A DNA stretch of 64,000 bases from Diphasiastrum complanatum (taxonomy: Eukaryota > Streptophyta > Lycopodiopsida > Lycopodiales > Lycopodiaceae). Numbering within the stretch: position 1 is the first letter of the stretch; each line of letters starts with the position of its first letter. Where the stretch lies: positions 6,126,316-6,190,315 of the forward strand of contig CM055096.1 of assembly GCA_029204225.1 (NCBI GenBank), written 5' to 3'. The notes below the pieces were generated by a model that did no database searches, was not told the origin of the DNA, and saw only the letters and a list, made by a program, of their open reading frames with translations. Shown piece by piece: positions 11,737-23,145 of this stretch. Both the position numbers and the translations under genes were made by a program.

Positions 11737-11748
11737 TGGTATCAGAGC
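11737..11748 (+). other. Primer binding site of copia H
   Basis: TGGTATCAGAGC immediately follows the LTR terminus. The leader from 11749 to 12329 is non-coding and carries another CACACGTGTG at 11899-11908. Confidence 0.9.
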
Positions 11749-12329
11749 CGACTAAGAGAGTGATCATTTGATTCATAAAACTTGCAAAGATTATTGGCAA
11801 ATTTGTTTTTGGCCAGTACTAGTGAGGTCGAGTTCATCTAGAGTGATAGCTTGTTTCTATTTGGATCAAATCAACTTGGAGGTTGTGTATGTACTTTTCA
11901 CACGTGTGAAACCATATAGCAACTTTCATTTCAAGTTACCTTTTGTTTTTTGGTCCTATAATCTCAATTCTAGTCCAAATTTATTGGTTTTTGAAGCATA
12001 GTATTGATCTAGATTTAATCTAGCTAATGCCTATGACCAAATAGAGTTCTGGATCATTGAAACATTTATTTTTGGAGTTTAAGATCAGATCTAAGAGGTT
12101 GATTTGTTCAGATCCTTAGTTGAAGTGAAACCTCTAAGAAAAGTGTAAAGCAAAAAATTTTGTGAGAGTGAAAGCTAGGAATTTTTGTCAAGATCTAATT
12201 GTGTATCACTCAAGCTTGTGTGCTAGTTTGATAGAGACAAGGTTGTAGGCAATCTTGTGAGCTTTAGGCCTTTCATAGATCTTTAAAATCTATAAATCTT
12301 TGTGATTTTAGAAGAGCATTTATTCTACA

Positions 12330-15300
12330 ATGTCATCCATGGGTGGTTATTTGTTGGAATCAAGTGAGAGACTCACTTCCACGAATTATTCCATTTGAAA
12401 AGTGAGGATGGAATCACTCCTAGTTATCCATGACCTCTTTGACATAGTTTTAGGAGTTGAGGAAGAGCCTCAAGCTGCCCAAGAACAAACCAAATACAAG
12501 AAGAGAGCAAGATTAGCTCTACATTGCATAAAGTTGAATGTATGCAATGACCTCTTGAAGGAGGTGTCTTCTTGTGCCTCATCAAAAGAGGCTTGGGATT
12601 CATTAAAGAGTATCTATGAATCCAATAACACTTCAAGAATCCTCATGCTAAGGAAGCAAGTCTTTCAAAGCATGAAAGGAAGTGGAGAGAGTGGACAAGA
12701 GTATGGGCCTTAGGATCAAATCTCTTAAGAAGGAATTGAGTGTTATAGGAGAAAAGATCCAAGATCAAGAGCTTGTACAAATCATATTGAATGGCCTAGG
12801 TGATGAGTTCACCAACTTGGTCCAATCATTTTCTATTCAAGACACTCTTCCATCCACTGAAAAGTTGCACAATGTTCTTTTGTCCAAGGAGAGTAGGCTC
12901 CTACACCTCAAGACAAGAATGGGTGGCATGTCACTTAATGGAGGAGAGGAGAAAGCAAATTTTACATCCAAAGGCAAGAAGAAACAACATCCATTCAAGA
13001 AGAATCAAGACAAGGAGGCTGAGATGAAGAATAGAGGATCAACTTCCAAAGGCAAAGTGAAGAACAAGGCAAAGCTCAAGTGTTTCTTTTGTGGGAAGAA
13101 AGGACACTTTGCCTCAGAATGTTACTTGAAGAAGAATCAACAAGCAAATGGAGATCAAGGAAACATTGCTCAAGAGGAAGAAGATGAGGATGGATTCAAC
13201 ACATCCTTAATGGTTGCATCCACACCAACTTCAAGTCAAGACACATGGTGGATAGATAGTGGGGCTAGTTCCCACATGTCTTTTAACAAGCATTATTTTT
13301 CTACTCTTCTCTCTTGTAATGACTCTAAGAAGTCAATATACACTGCTAGTGATCAAGAATGCAAGATAGATGGTATAGGATCTATTCCTCTTTGCTTAGG
13401 CACATCTAAAAGGATAGATCTAGATAATGTTTTGTATGTTCCTACCATTTCAAGAAACTTGCTTAGTGTAGGACAATTAATGGACAATGGACTAGTTGTA
13501 CATTTCAAGAATGGAGTTTGTTCCATCTTGAAAAATGATAAGTGCATAGCTAGTGGCATTAAGCAAGGTAGACTTTCAAGTCGGATGCTAATGTTGCAAA
13601 TGAAAGTGTGAACTTGGCTAGGGAGGAGCTATCTCAAGTGGAGCTTTGGCATAAGAGATTAGGCCATCCTAATCTTCAATCCATGGAGTCAATGGCAAGC
13701 AAGGAACTAGCTCTCGGCCTACCAAAAGCTTTCAAAAGGTGTGGAAAGATGTGTGAGGCATGTGGCCTTGCAAATTCACACAAATCTTCTTACAAGATAT
13801 CTTCATCAAGATCTCCCTCTCCTTGGATCTCATACATTCGATGTACATAGTTTTTCACATGCAAGTAATGGAGGTGCCTTGATGTATGTAACATTTATAG
13901 ATGATTGTACTAGATTCACATGGATTGAGTTACTATCAAAGAAAAGTCTTGTATATGAAGCTTTCATTTCATTGAGTTCAAGTCTGTAGTTGAGAAGCAA
14001 CTTAGTAGTTCCATCAAGGCACTAAGATGTGATAATGGAGGAGAGTACACCTCCAATAAAATGAAAGACTTTTGTGAGATCAATGGCATTAGATTGCAAT
14101 ACACTTGTTCCTACACCCCCCAACAAAATGGGGTAATCGAGAGGAAAAATAGGAGTCTATGTGAATGTGCAAAGTCTTTAATACTTGACGCATCACTTCC
14201 CATCTCATTTTGGGGAGAAGCTATAACTTGTGCTAATTACTTGTGTAATAGACTTCCTAATAGTGCTATTGATGGCATCTCACCATATCAAGCTTTGTTT
14301 GGTAAGAAACCCAATGTAAAAGATTTTAAAATCTTTATATGTATTTGTTATGTCCACATCCCTTTGGAGACAAGAAGGAAGGAAGATGCTAGCTCCTTCA
14401 AAGGGATTTTTGTTGGCTATGGAGAAAATAGCAAGGGCTGTAGGATATATGATCCTATATCCAAGAAAGTAAAGGTAAGCAAGGATGTACTTTTTGATGA
14501 GTCACAATTTGCTAAAAGCTTGTCTAATGGATCTAACCCATTGTACATTGAAGATCTTGACAAACCTGGGGAGGACCTTGACAAACTCGAGGAGGACCTT
14601 GACAAACCCGAGGATGGATACAAAGATCCTAGTCAAAGGGGGCCGAGAAGATCAACAAGAAGCAAGGCCAACTTGGAATCTTGTAAGTATTATAAGAGGG
14701 AAGAAGCCACTTGCATGTAAGTGGATTTATAGAATAAAGTACAATCAAGATGGATCTATTAGTAAGTACAAGTCTAGGCTTGTTGCTAAAGGATTTTTTC
14801 GAGTAAAAGGATTGGATTATGAAGAAACATTTGCACCTACAGCTAAGCTTGTAACTATTAGATTAATCATTTGCATTGCTACTTTGTTCAAGTGGGATCT
14901 ATACCAAATGGATGTGACAATTGCTTTCTTGAATGGCTTCTTATAAGAGGAAATCTACATGATGCAACCCGAGGGCTTCATCAAGGTTAGTGAGCAAAAA
15001 GTGTGCTACTTAAGGAAGAGCCTATATGGCTTGAAGCAAGCACCTAGAGCTTGGTACTCTAGGTTGCATGATTTTCTCTATTCCCTTGGCTTTGTACATG
15101 TAAGGAAGGAAAGATCATCATTTGTGTGATTTATGTCGATGACATCATTATGACAAGAAATGATGATGAAGGCATAGGCAAAGTAAAAGTTGATTTATCT
15201 AGTGAGTTCAAGATGGTAGATCTAGGCTTCCTAAAGTTTATACTTGGGATAGAAGTGTCTAGAAGTAGAAATTGTACTTCATAAGTCAACCTAAGTATGC

Positions 15301-16035
15301 TACTTCCATTCTTGAAAAGTTTGGTATGAAAGATTGTAAGAGGATTGACACCCCTATGGAGCATGTTGTGAAAGCATCTAATGAAGGTGATGAAGCATCC
15401 TTTGAGGACATCATCCTCTTTAGAAAGCTTATAGGCTCCCTAATCTATTTAACCATCACTAGACTAGACTTAAGTTTTTGTGTAAGCAAGTTGAGTCAAA
15501 GTATGCAAGCTCCTTTAGTGCATCATTGGTAAAGTGCCAAGAGAGTGCTTAGATATGTTTCTAGTACTAGATGTTTTGGCATACTTTATGAAGGATCTAA
15601 CTTGCACTTGAGAGTCTACTTTGTGGAGGAGTAATACCTTGGCTTTTCAAAAAGCAAGATACTATCTCACTATCTTCTTGTGAAGCCGAGTTTAAGACAT
15701 TGACTTCAACAACTAAAGAGCTCCTATGGATAAGAAGACTCTTGATGGAGCTACATGTGCTAAAGGCCGAGGAGATCCCTTACATATATTGTGACAATCA
15801 AGCTTCTCAACAAATTGCTTCCAATCCTATCTTCCATGCTAGAACAAAGCATATTGAGATAGCTCACCACTTTGTGAGGGAGAAGGTACAATCCAAGGAG
15901 GTGCAACTACATCATGTACCATCATCCAAATGCATAGCTGATATCTTAACCAATCCATTGTCCAAAGATCCATTTTACAAGTTAAGATATGCTCTTGGAA
16001 TTGTAGATAGATGTACATTAGATTTGCCAAGTTAG
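12330..16035 (+). pseudogene. Copia H gag-pol, multiply disrupted
   Basis: Gag starts at the ATG at 12330 and meets a TGA at 12396 where a Trp codon is usual. A frameshift follows near 12700. Then come knuckle CFFCGKKGHFASEC (about 13080), protease WWIDSGASSHMS (about 13250), GAG-pre-integrase (from 13640), integrase (13840-14400, split by frameshifts), a Glu/Asp/Lys linker with a triplicated 21-bp unit, RT (14710 on, with a stop at the end of the AFLNGF block) and RNase H (15700-16035, ending in LDLPS). Sequence between the integrase linker and GKKPLACKW is deleted. The element cannot make a working polyprotein. Confidence 0.88.
14553..14615 (+). repeat. Triplicated 21-bp coding repeat in the copia H linker
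   Basis: Three successive 21-bp units (14553, 14574, 14595) encode DLDKPGE, DLDKLEE and DLDKPED. The repeat is in frame and lies in the variable integrase-RT linker. Confidence 0.9.
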
Positions 16036-16045
16036 AAGTGAGGAG

Positions 16046-16743
16046 TGTTGAAAATTGTCACTTCTCACTTATCATTTTTTATTGTAAATAAAGATCAATC
16101 ATGAGTACAATGTTCATGATCTGATTTCACACGTGTGGAGCCTATTCCCACGTGTGAAATAAAGTACTTTCCATATTAGCTTATCCTTGCATGTGCATGA
16201 GTAAATGCTCCCACATGGCAAGTGGATGTTCACACATGTGTATAGAGTTCTAGAAGTTAAGAGTTGACCATTTTTCTTAGATCCTATTTTGTAGGGAATA
16301 TTCCTATATTATAGGAGACTAGCTCTTTGGATTATAGCCATATTCTAGAAGGTCAACTTTGGATAAGAATCAAGGATGGATCAAATGGATAGATATGAGT
16401 GATGTGGCACTCTTCACACGTGTGAAGACCTGTTGGACTGTACCAAACTTGTGGATGTACTTCATCCATAAAAGGATCATCATTTTGCTAATGAGATTGA
16501 TGAGACTTTTGCATTCTACACTTTTGTGAGATTTCTAGTTAATAGAATTGTGATTTTATTGAATGATTGCTATCAAGACCCTATGTACATGTTGTTTCAG
16601 GTGCAGGCCGTACAGTGGACAGTGTTCCACACGTTTGAGGCTGCTCTCACTTGTTTATGAAGATTTGATCCATTGCTCTTGCTTAAATCTAAGTTTAGTG
16701 AATCTAGATCAAGATCTAAAGTGTAGAACTTGATAGATCCATA
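16046..16743 (+). repeat. 3' LTR of copia H, 3' truncated
   Basis: It begins TGTTGAAAATTG after the purine tract AGTGAGGAG and shares its last ~290 bp with the 5' LTR. CACACGTGTG occurs at 16128-16137 and 16415-16424. Homology to the 5' LTR stops at about 16743. Confidence 0.85.
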
Positions 16744-17091
16744 GAACCAATGGCGACACTCTACTATTATGTACACTCCCTGAACTGCTCTGATACCAAC
16801 TTAGAATCTGCTTCAAACAGGATCACATATCATGCTACACAGTAACACAAACAAAAAAACACTCTCTACAACAAGCTCACATAGCAACTGTATTTCTCAA
16901 AATGAAATTACACTGTACATATAGTTCTTCACTAAGACAACTCATGAATGATCCAGGTTGCCGTTGACGGGACACGTGTCCCATCAACTCGCCTCGTGGT
17001 GAGGCCAACTGATCCTTATCCACTTCTAGGACCCATTGTATAGTAATACAGTAGTTCTACTTTAATTCTAACTAGATCATCATCTAATCTT
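16744..17091 (-). other. Remnant of a minus-strand copia: PBS and probable LTR end
   Basis: GCTCTGATACCA at 16787-16798 is a minus-strand copia PBS. The sequence to its right would be the matching 5' LTR and contains a 26-bp near-perfect palindrome at 16963-16988 centred on GGGACACGTGTCCC. No coding sequence is visible. The LTR outer end is not defined. Confidence 0.5.
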
Positions 17092-17589
17092 TTTGGATTT
17101 TCAGATTCGGACTATGTTGGAGATGTAATGGATAGGAAATCCATTAATGTTAATTGTATTTTCATAGGTAATGGAGCTATATCATGGATGTTGAAGAAAC
17201 AAGCCACTATCTCATTATCATCTAGTGAGGCCGAGTACAAGGCACTTACACATTGCACAAAGAAGATGGTATGGATCAAGAGGATGATCAAGAATCTTCA
17301 CTTACTGGATTTTTTAGAGAGCCCAATCATCTTTTGTGACAATCAATCAGCTCAATGGTTGGCAACCAATCCTATCTTTCATGGTAGGAGCAAGCATATT
17401 GAGGTGCAATATCATTTTGTGAGGGAGCAAGTCATTGCAAAGGAGGTAGAGCTTCAACATGTGTCCTCAAGGGAATGTACGACGAATATTTTCACCAAAG
17501 CATTGGGAAAAGACTTGTTCATGAAGCATAGGACTTCACTTGGAGTGTTATTAAAGTATATGCTAAAACTAGTTGAAGAGAGAGTGTGA
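17092..17589 (+). pseudogene. Copia G RNase H C-terminal fragment
   Basis: From GFSDSDYVGD onward this frame encodes the copia RNase H, including ISLSSSEAEYKAL, DNQSAQWLATNPIFHGRSKH and FTKALGKDLF. It ends in MLKLVEERV with a stop that overlaps the first bases of the 3' LTR. The rest of pol is missing to the left, where a different element abuts, so only the tail survives. The surviving stretch is open. Confidence 0.87.
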
Positions 17590-18227
17590 AAGATTCAACT
17601 AGTAAGATCATATTTGCTATATTTCCATATTTGACAAATTGAGATCAACTTTGTTTTAGGCTAAGAGTTTGACTTTTCAAAGTTCATTAGTCTAAATTTC
17701 ATTTGAATAAACACTTTTTGAAAGTGTGGAAAAGTTAGAAGTCGAGTTTGAGTAGATTCAAATTTGAATGTTGGGTACTTTGAATCTAGACCCAAAAATA
17801 GTAGGGTTAGCATTTTGGTGGGAAAGCCAAGTGGCCAAATAGGGTTTGGACCTGTTATAAAAGGATGTAGCTCATGGAGAGACATATCTTCTCTCTTCTC
17901 TATCTCATTTCATGCTTATACATGGTTCTCTTGGGTTCTACTATCCATTGGTGCACTATACTTGTGATTGCATGCAATTCTATGTGTAGAATGATCTATA
18001 TTTGCTAATTTTGGATCCACACATGTGAAATACATTAGCTTGCTGGTTTTGTACGGAGATCAACAGTACTTTTTCATTTGATTCATGATTGATCAAGTTC
18101 TATTAGAGTCTGCATCTCATTTTGTGTGTAGATGCTGATTTTTCATTGGTGACATTGGTAGAGCAGCTTCTTTTGTAATCCAAGATCTTTTGTGGATTGG
18201 ATCCTCAATGACCTGAAATCCTTCACA
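17585..18227 (+). repeat. 3' LTR of copia G
   Basis: This 643-bp LTR starts TGTGAAAGATTC after a GAGAGAG purine tract and ends ATCCTTCACA, giving TGTGAA/TTCACA ends. A 'ctataaaagg'-like TATA region lies at about 17856. Related partial LTRs occur at 7730-7860 (inverted) and 35301-35652. Confidence 0.85.
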
Positions 18228-18229
18228 AA

Positions 18230-18690
18230 CAAGACATGTAACATGGGGCATATTATAAGATAGCTACTTTTATTAACTGGATTTGATTTCATATTGTGGT
18301 TTGAAAGGGTAAACAACCTTATCTTGCCAACCGTGTCTCAAGGATTGAATCAGCACCAGTTAACACTAAAGTGGATGATGAACTATCAGATGCTGCATTG
18401 TTTTATGTTGAAGCAACCTGAGTGGGTAGCAGATATTGTTGAATTTCTGATGCTAGGCCAACCTAATGATTCATTGACAAAAGTACAAAAGAAACAATTG
18501 ATTCTTAAGGCACAACCTTATCAACTGATTGCTGGGGACAATTGTATCGTCGAGGAATGGATGTGTGAACTCGAGGTGCGAGGGCATGTCCTAAGTGCTT
18601 AAAGGCCAAAAGAACAAATTGGCTTTTCATTCACATAAAGCTAGTCTCAGATCAACTTAATGAAAATCAACTAAGATTTTAAATCAAAAC
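18230..18690 (+). pseudogene. Gypsy pol fragment: RNase H end to integrase zinc-binding region
   Basis: The frame at 18294-18602 includes the block KKQLILKAQPYQLIAG, a recognisable junction between gypsy RNase H and the integrase zinc domain. A frameshift then moves the QLYRRGMD-like continuation and a possible CPKC into another frame. Both flanking parts of pol are missing. Confidence 0.72.
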
Positions 18691-18760
18691 TCGAAAAAAA
18701 CATTTCATCACAAAGATTCATTCACATAATAGCGGAAGCACTGAGGGGTTAAGATGGGGA

Positions 18761-18777
18761 CCCCCCCCCCCCCCCCC
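18761..18777 (+). repeat. C17 homopolymer
   Basis: Seventeen consecutive C residues follow AAGATGGGGA. It may mark a degenerate polypurine/LTR junction or be simple slippage. Confidence 0.9.
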
Positions 18778-18965
18778 GAAGGATTATTTTCTTATCATTA
18801 TGCAAATCCAATTGGCCAATGCCAATTACATATACAATGGATTCCACTAGGGTCTCAGATTTAGGAACATCAACTTAACATAGTCTTAATTCATATTCAT
18901 AGATCTTAATTCCATACCTAGTTTAACAAAAGCATAAACATCTCTTCATCAGTCTCAATCTTTCC

Positions 18966-19432
18966 GACATGCAATCATGTTGGATCTTAGATTCTTGTCA
19001 TGTGATCCCAATGGATCTTAGATTCTTTACATGCAATCATAAGGGTTTTTATAGATTCTTGACATGCAACTGTCATGAAGTGACATGCATGGCCTTTCAG
19101 GAATGCATGGAGTGACATGCAAGCTTCAATACTGACATGCAAGCTTTAAAACTGACATGCAAGCTCTAGACCTGACATGCATGGGCAATAGACCACTAGT
19201 GCTAAGACATGCAAGCTTCCAAACTAACATGCAAGCTTCCAAACTGACATGCAAGCTCTAGATCTGACATGCAAAGACAATAGGCCACTGATGTCATGAC
19301 ATGCAAGCTTCCAAACTGACATGCAAGCTCTACATTTGACATGCATAGACAATTGGCCACAGATACTATGACATGCAAGCTCTATATCTGACATGCATAG
19401 ACAATTGGTCACAAATACTATGACATGCAAGA
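18966..19432. repeat. Tandem array of ACATGCA (RY-type) motifs
   Basis: About 18 copies of ACATGCA, mostly in the form TGACATGCAAGCT, recur at roughly 20-bp spacing. They are arranged in a larger unit with 'agacaatnggccac' spacers every 70-90 bp. CATGCA is the core of the plant RY element bound by B3 factors. The minus-strand ORFs across the array simply translate the repeat and are not taken as genes. Confidence 0.88.
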
Positions 19433-20700
19433 GTACTGATCAGCCATTCTGCAATATGGGTCACAGTTTCAAGAGCATACCATAGTTTCGAGAGAAGGTG
19501 AAAGTGAGAGAGGGAGAGAGAGAGTGTGTGTGTTTGTGTGGTGATTTGAGAGCGAGATAGAAATCTGAGGGTCTTAGTTCCAAATACTCCTACAATCACA
19601 AAAATGACATAGTCTCCTTGAGGTGATGCCTCAATCCTCTTCTCCAGAGCACATGTACACAACAAACAATAAAATGACAGTGTCTGGATGTATTATCCCT
19701 TCATCCCCTTGGTAGAGGGGCGCATTTCCACTTATATAGAGAGTGGAGAGGCCTTCAAAAGTGAGTGAGGTGTCAGGTTCAAGTGTATGAGGTGTGAGGG
19801 AGACTCCAATTGGACTTAGGGAGAAGTGGAGTGCATGGATGAGGTGTTTTAGTTAGGGAGGGTGAATGGGTGATATGTACTAGCTTGGGAAAGTTATTTT
19901 GGTGATTTGGCCATGAAGTGAGAGTGTAGGAGGGCGCCCCATTCTAGATGTCCATTAGCCTAGAATGCATGAAGGAAGGTAGGTGGGAGGTAGGTGGTAC
20001 AAGGTTCAAACTTGACTTTTAATTACATACAATTTTACATGATTACAACTTGGGAATTCACCCAAGTGCAATCTTCCTATGGAAGAGCCAAGGTATATGT
20101 CCATCTTGTTTTTGCATAATGTCCATCAATTCCTAGGCCCTTTTTTCTAGAGGTTGCCCATCCTCAGTCATGGTCATTGGCACTTATTTTCTAGAGGTTG
20201 CCCATCCTCAATCATGGTGGAACAAGTCACTAGGGTGATCAGACCCTGTTCTTTATAGACTCCTCTGAGCCTTCATTATAGACTTATAAATAAGCCTTCT
20301 TTATAGACTCTACTGAGCCTTCATTATAGACTTTGTCAAAAGCCTTCTTGTTTACTGTCTTTAAGCTTAAAAAGCTTCTTGTTTCGATTCTTGTTTTTCT
20401 GGCACTTTCTCTATCTCTATAATTACACTAACACCCCTCAACTCTCCTACTCGTATGCATCTAGATGCATCTGCTAAATGAATTTCATGATGAGTACTAG
20501 GCTGGATTTGGTCTTCTAGTCCTAACTCTTTAACCATTGTTGATACTAGATCTTGAGTCTACTAATATTCTATTAATAGTATAGCCTCCTATAATGGCAC
20601 TTATCTCTGGGACTCCACAATCTCCTCTATCTACATATTCTACTCTATTGCTATATGCAGGTATGGATAATGTAACAAAACGCTCCGCTTCCTCAATCCT
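19433..20700. other. Non-coding region with short direct repeats, possible gypsy 3' region
   Basis: I find no gene here. Two copies of a ~32-bp unit (TTTTCTAGAGGTTGCCCATC...) lie at about 20143 and 20187. Two copies of a ~37-bp unit (TCTTTATAGACTC...) lie at about 20250 and 20299. The block lies downstream of the minus-strand gypsy protease, so it could belong to that element, but I could not define LTR ends. Confidence 0.5.
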
Positions 20701-20724
20701 TACAGAATGAACCCCTTCATCATT

Positions 20725-22260
20725 TTAAGTATAACTCGAGGAAGATGTAGGCGTCTCGCCTTCATATTTGTCCTTCTTCCTGGATACAGTAATCCGCTTA
20801 TGGATCTTTCCTTCTGATGTCACCATCTGGTCCCGGAAGGTAATCTCCTTCTTCCTCCTGCGGGTAATAACATCGGCTTGATATAGCCATGGTCTCCCTA
20901 ATAAGACTTTATAAGATGATTCCCTAGTGGTCTTTAATATAATGAAATCCATCAAAAACTAATGGTCACCAATGGAAACTATGACCCAAGGCAATTCCCC
21001 TATTGGAGTTCTCCTAGTTGCATCTGCTAATCTCAGATGTCTAAGTGTAGGCGCTATCCTCTGATGAATGCCTAACTCATACGCTGTCTTTTCAGTCATT
21101 ATATTTACACTGGATCTGAATTCTATGGGTACACTATAAATCCATTAATTATCACCTGGATTTCAAGTGGGCCTTCGTGACCATGGTTTATCATTCCTAC
21201 GTCGACTAATGGCAATTTAGTTTTCCTTTTCTTTTTCCTTTGCAAAAATTGTTCAATCTCTTTTTTATAATATTGATTATCCTCTAATAGCTATTTAAAA
21301 GTTATATTGGGCATTCTAGAGGCAAAATCTTCCACTATGTCATATGAATGATGCCTAAGTGGCGATGGGTCTCTAGGTATCTCACTTTTTTTTTTTTAAA
21401 AACTTTTTTTGTTTCTTCATTTCTTTGTCTAGGAGTTTCTTAGCTTTGAAACTGATATCTGGTTCATAGTATTTTTCATTAGATCTATCAAAGTCTAGGT
21501 CTTTAGAAATTTCCGTGGTTTGCTCTGTAGGTTGCATTTTAGTTATCACGTTTTTCGCACTTTTTCGCAGTTTTCGCAATATTCACATTTTTCTCCTCCT
21601 TAGTTTTCTTTTTATCTCTAAGAGTTGGCATATTCTTCCTACTTCTAGTTGTGATTTTATTTAAATCTAAGTCTAATTCAGGCCAATCTTGGTCTTGATT
21701 TTTTATGGTCTCGGACTCTACTTCTATCCTTTGGACTACCATGTCAGTGTTAGCTTTAGATGGCCATGGCTCATCTTCTCTAGGCGTATTAACAAATCGC
21801 ATTTTAGACCATGGCTGTTGTGGCTGGGGACATTCGGCAGTGACATGTCCTTCGCCTTTGCAATTAGCACAAAGTGGCACATATACTGCTGACCTCCTAG
21901 GTTCAGCACAATCAGGCAAATAATGACCAGGGGCTCCGCAATTATAGCATGAACCACCCTTTACTCTTGGTGGAGGAGTGGAATTCCTTGTCCCTCCTCT
22001 ACGCAAAATAGTATACTGTTGGCTATTGCGTAGTTTAAATATAAAATTCTTTTGGTTAGAAGGAATCGCGGTATAGGCTACCTCCTCATGATTATCAACC
22101 AAATAGAGGAATAATTCTTCCTCCACATAGCTGGTTTGTAAATTAGGACAATTCATTTTAGAATGGCCCTCTTTACCACAGGTTGTACATCAAATGTTAG
22201 CATTTGATTTTGCTTTCTTCCTTTTAGCTTTAACATCTGACATCTGGACTTTTAAGTCCC
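20725..22260 (-). pseudogene. Gypsy gag (three zinc knuckles) and protease, disrupted, minus strand
   Basis: Reading leftwards: a first knuckle CTTCGKEGHSKMNC (about 22150-22190), then an open stretch 22156-21539 with CYNCGAPGHYLPDC and CANCKGEGHVTAEC. An acidic/lysine-rich linker follows (21579-21382). A protease tail SSYKVLLGRPWLYQADVI is at 20955-20880. The protease active site appears decayed, reading EFRSSVNIMT where DSGSSVNIMT would be expected. Three CCHC boxes in one Gag is more than the usual one or two. No RT is present in this piece. A shorter relative lies at 53330-53720. Confidence 0.83.
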
Positions 22261-22473
22261 CCATTTCTTTCGCTAATCAATATCTTTGGATAACCAGATT
22301 TGTCATTGTAGTATTCTGCTTTGAATATTACATTCACCATCTGTCCATCACCCTTGTACACTTATCGATCTGAAAGAGGAGGTTTCTCTCTCTCTTGCGA
22401 ACGATAAAACCTTTTATACTACCTACTTTACTGATTTTGTGGAAATCTATAACGACTAGGCTATCACATAACT

Positions 22474-22485
22474 TGGCGCCGTTGC
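22474..22485 (+). other. Gypsy-type primer binding site, plus strand
   Basis: TGGCGCCGTTGC followed by GGGGGAG is the plant gypsy PBS. It opens a plus-strand element whose gag begins at 22558. Confidence 0.8.
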
Positions 22486-22557
22486 GGGGGAGACGAATCT
22501 TTGTCTTTTCATGATTTTTAAGTGTACTAAGTCCGCCGAATCTTTTTCATGTAATGT

Positions 22558-23145
22558 ATGCCACGAGATCAGTCACGCACAACTATTGAGCAGAAACATT
22601 TAGAACGAGTACAACAATTAGAAGCTTATAAAAAGACTCTCGATTTGTACTTCCAGAATCTGCGAAATTCACCAATAAGAGTAAGATTCAGTCCTGAAGC
22701 ATTTGATAACCTTTATAACACTTCCGTAGCACTTGTAAACACATTTGAATGAGAGCTTGCCAATTCATCGAATCCATTTGAATTTTCATCTTCGGAACAT
22801 AGATCTGATTCTAGTTGTGAATCTGAGTCCGACCAAGACCCTGATCCACCATCAGAGCCATAATTTAAACAGGAGCGTGAACCATCTGAACATAGTTCCG
22901 AGTCATCTGATCCATCCGATTCACCGGATCCGCCACCTAACCCACCACCTGATAATATGACGAATCCAGCACCACCCACATCTACCAAAATTAGATATGA
23001 CTTCTTCAAAGGGTCATCATCTGACGATGCGGATAGCTATTTATCATAGTTCGAATCAATTACTATAACCAATAAGAAAAACACTGACGAGGATAAAGTT
23101 AGAATTTTAACAGGTCTTCTGTGCAAGCAGGCAAAAATACAGCAG
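22558..23145 (+). pseudogene. Gypsy gag N-terminal fragment, plus strand
   Basis: The ORF at 22558-22752 begins MPRDQSRTTIEQKHLERVQQ and stops at TGA. Later frames contain a Pro/Ser-rich stretch and RYDFFKGSSSDDADSYL, which matches the gag at 8985-10033. A TAG follows within the same block and the reading frame ends near 23145. Everything downstream of early Gag is missing. Confidence 0.78.

Larger units (their letters stand above)
11379..16743 (+). mobile_element. Copia H: degenerate Ty1-copia element with truncated LTRs
   Basis: A truncated 5' LTR (11379-11736), PBS (11737-11748), decayed gag-pol (12330-16035) and 3' LTR (16046-16743, cut before its end) are collinear. The 5' LTR lacks the roughly 411 bp that start the 3' LTR, and the 3' LTR lacks its last bases. 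No target duplication can be read. The coding region holds several frameshifts and a deletion between integrase and RT. Confidence 0.88.

Noticed and set aside
18966-19432. Regularly spaced repeats that could suggest a CRISPR array
   Set aside because: Units are short and degenerate, spacers are themselves repeated, and the context is plant retrotransposon DNA without cas genes.
19224-19665. Minus-strand ORFs with repeated CHSICGQLSMHV-like peptides
   Set aside because: The peptides are direct translations of the ACATGCA tandem repeat; there is no start context or family match.
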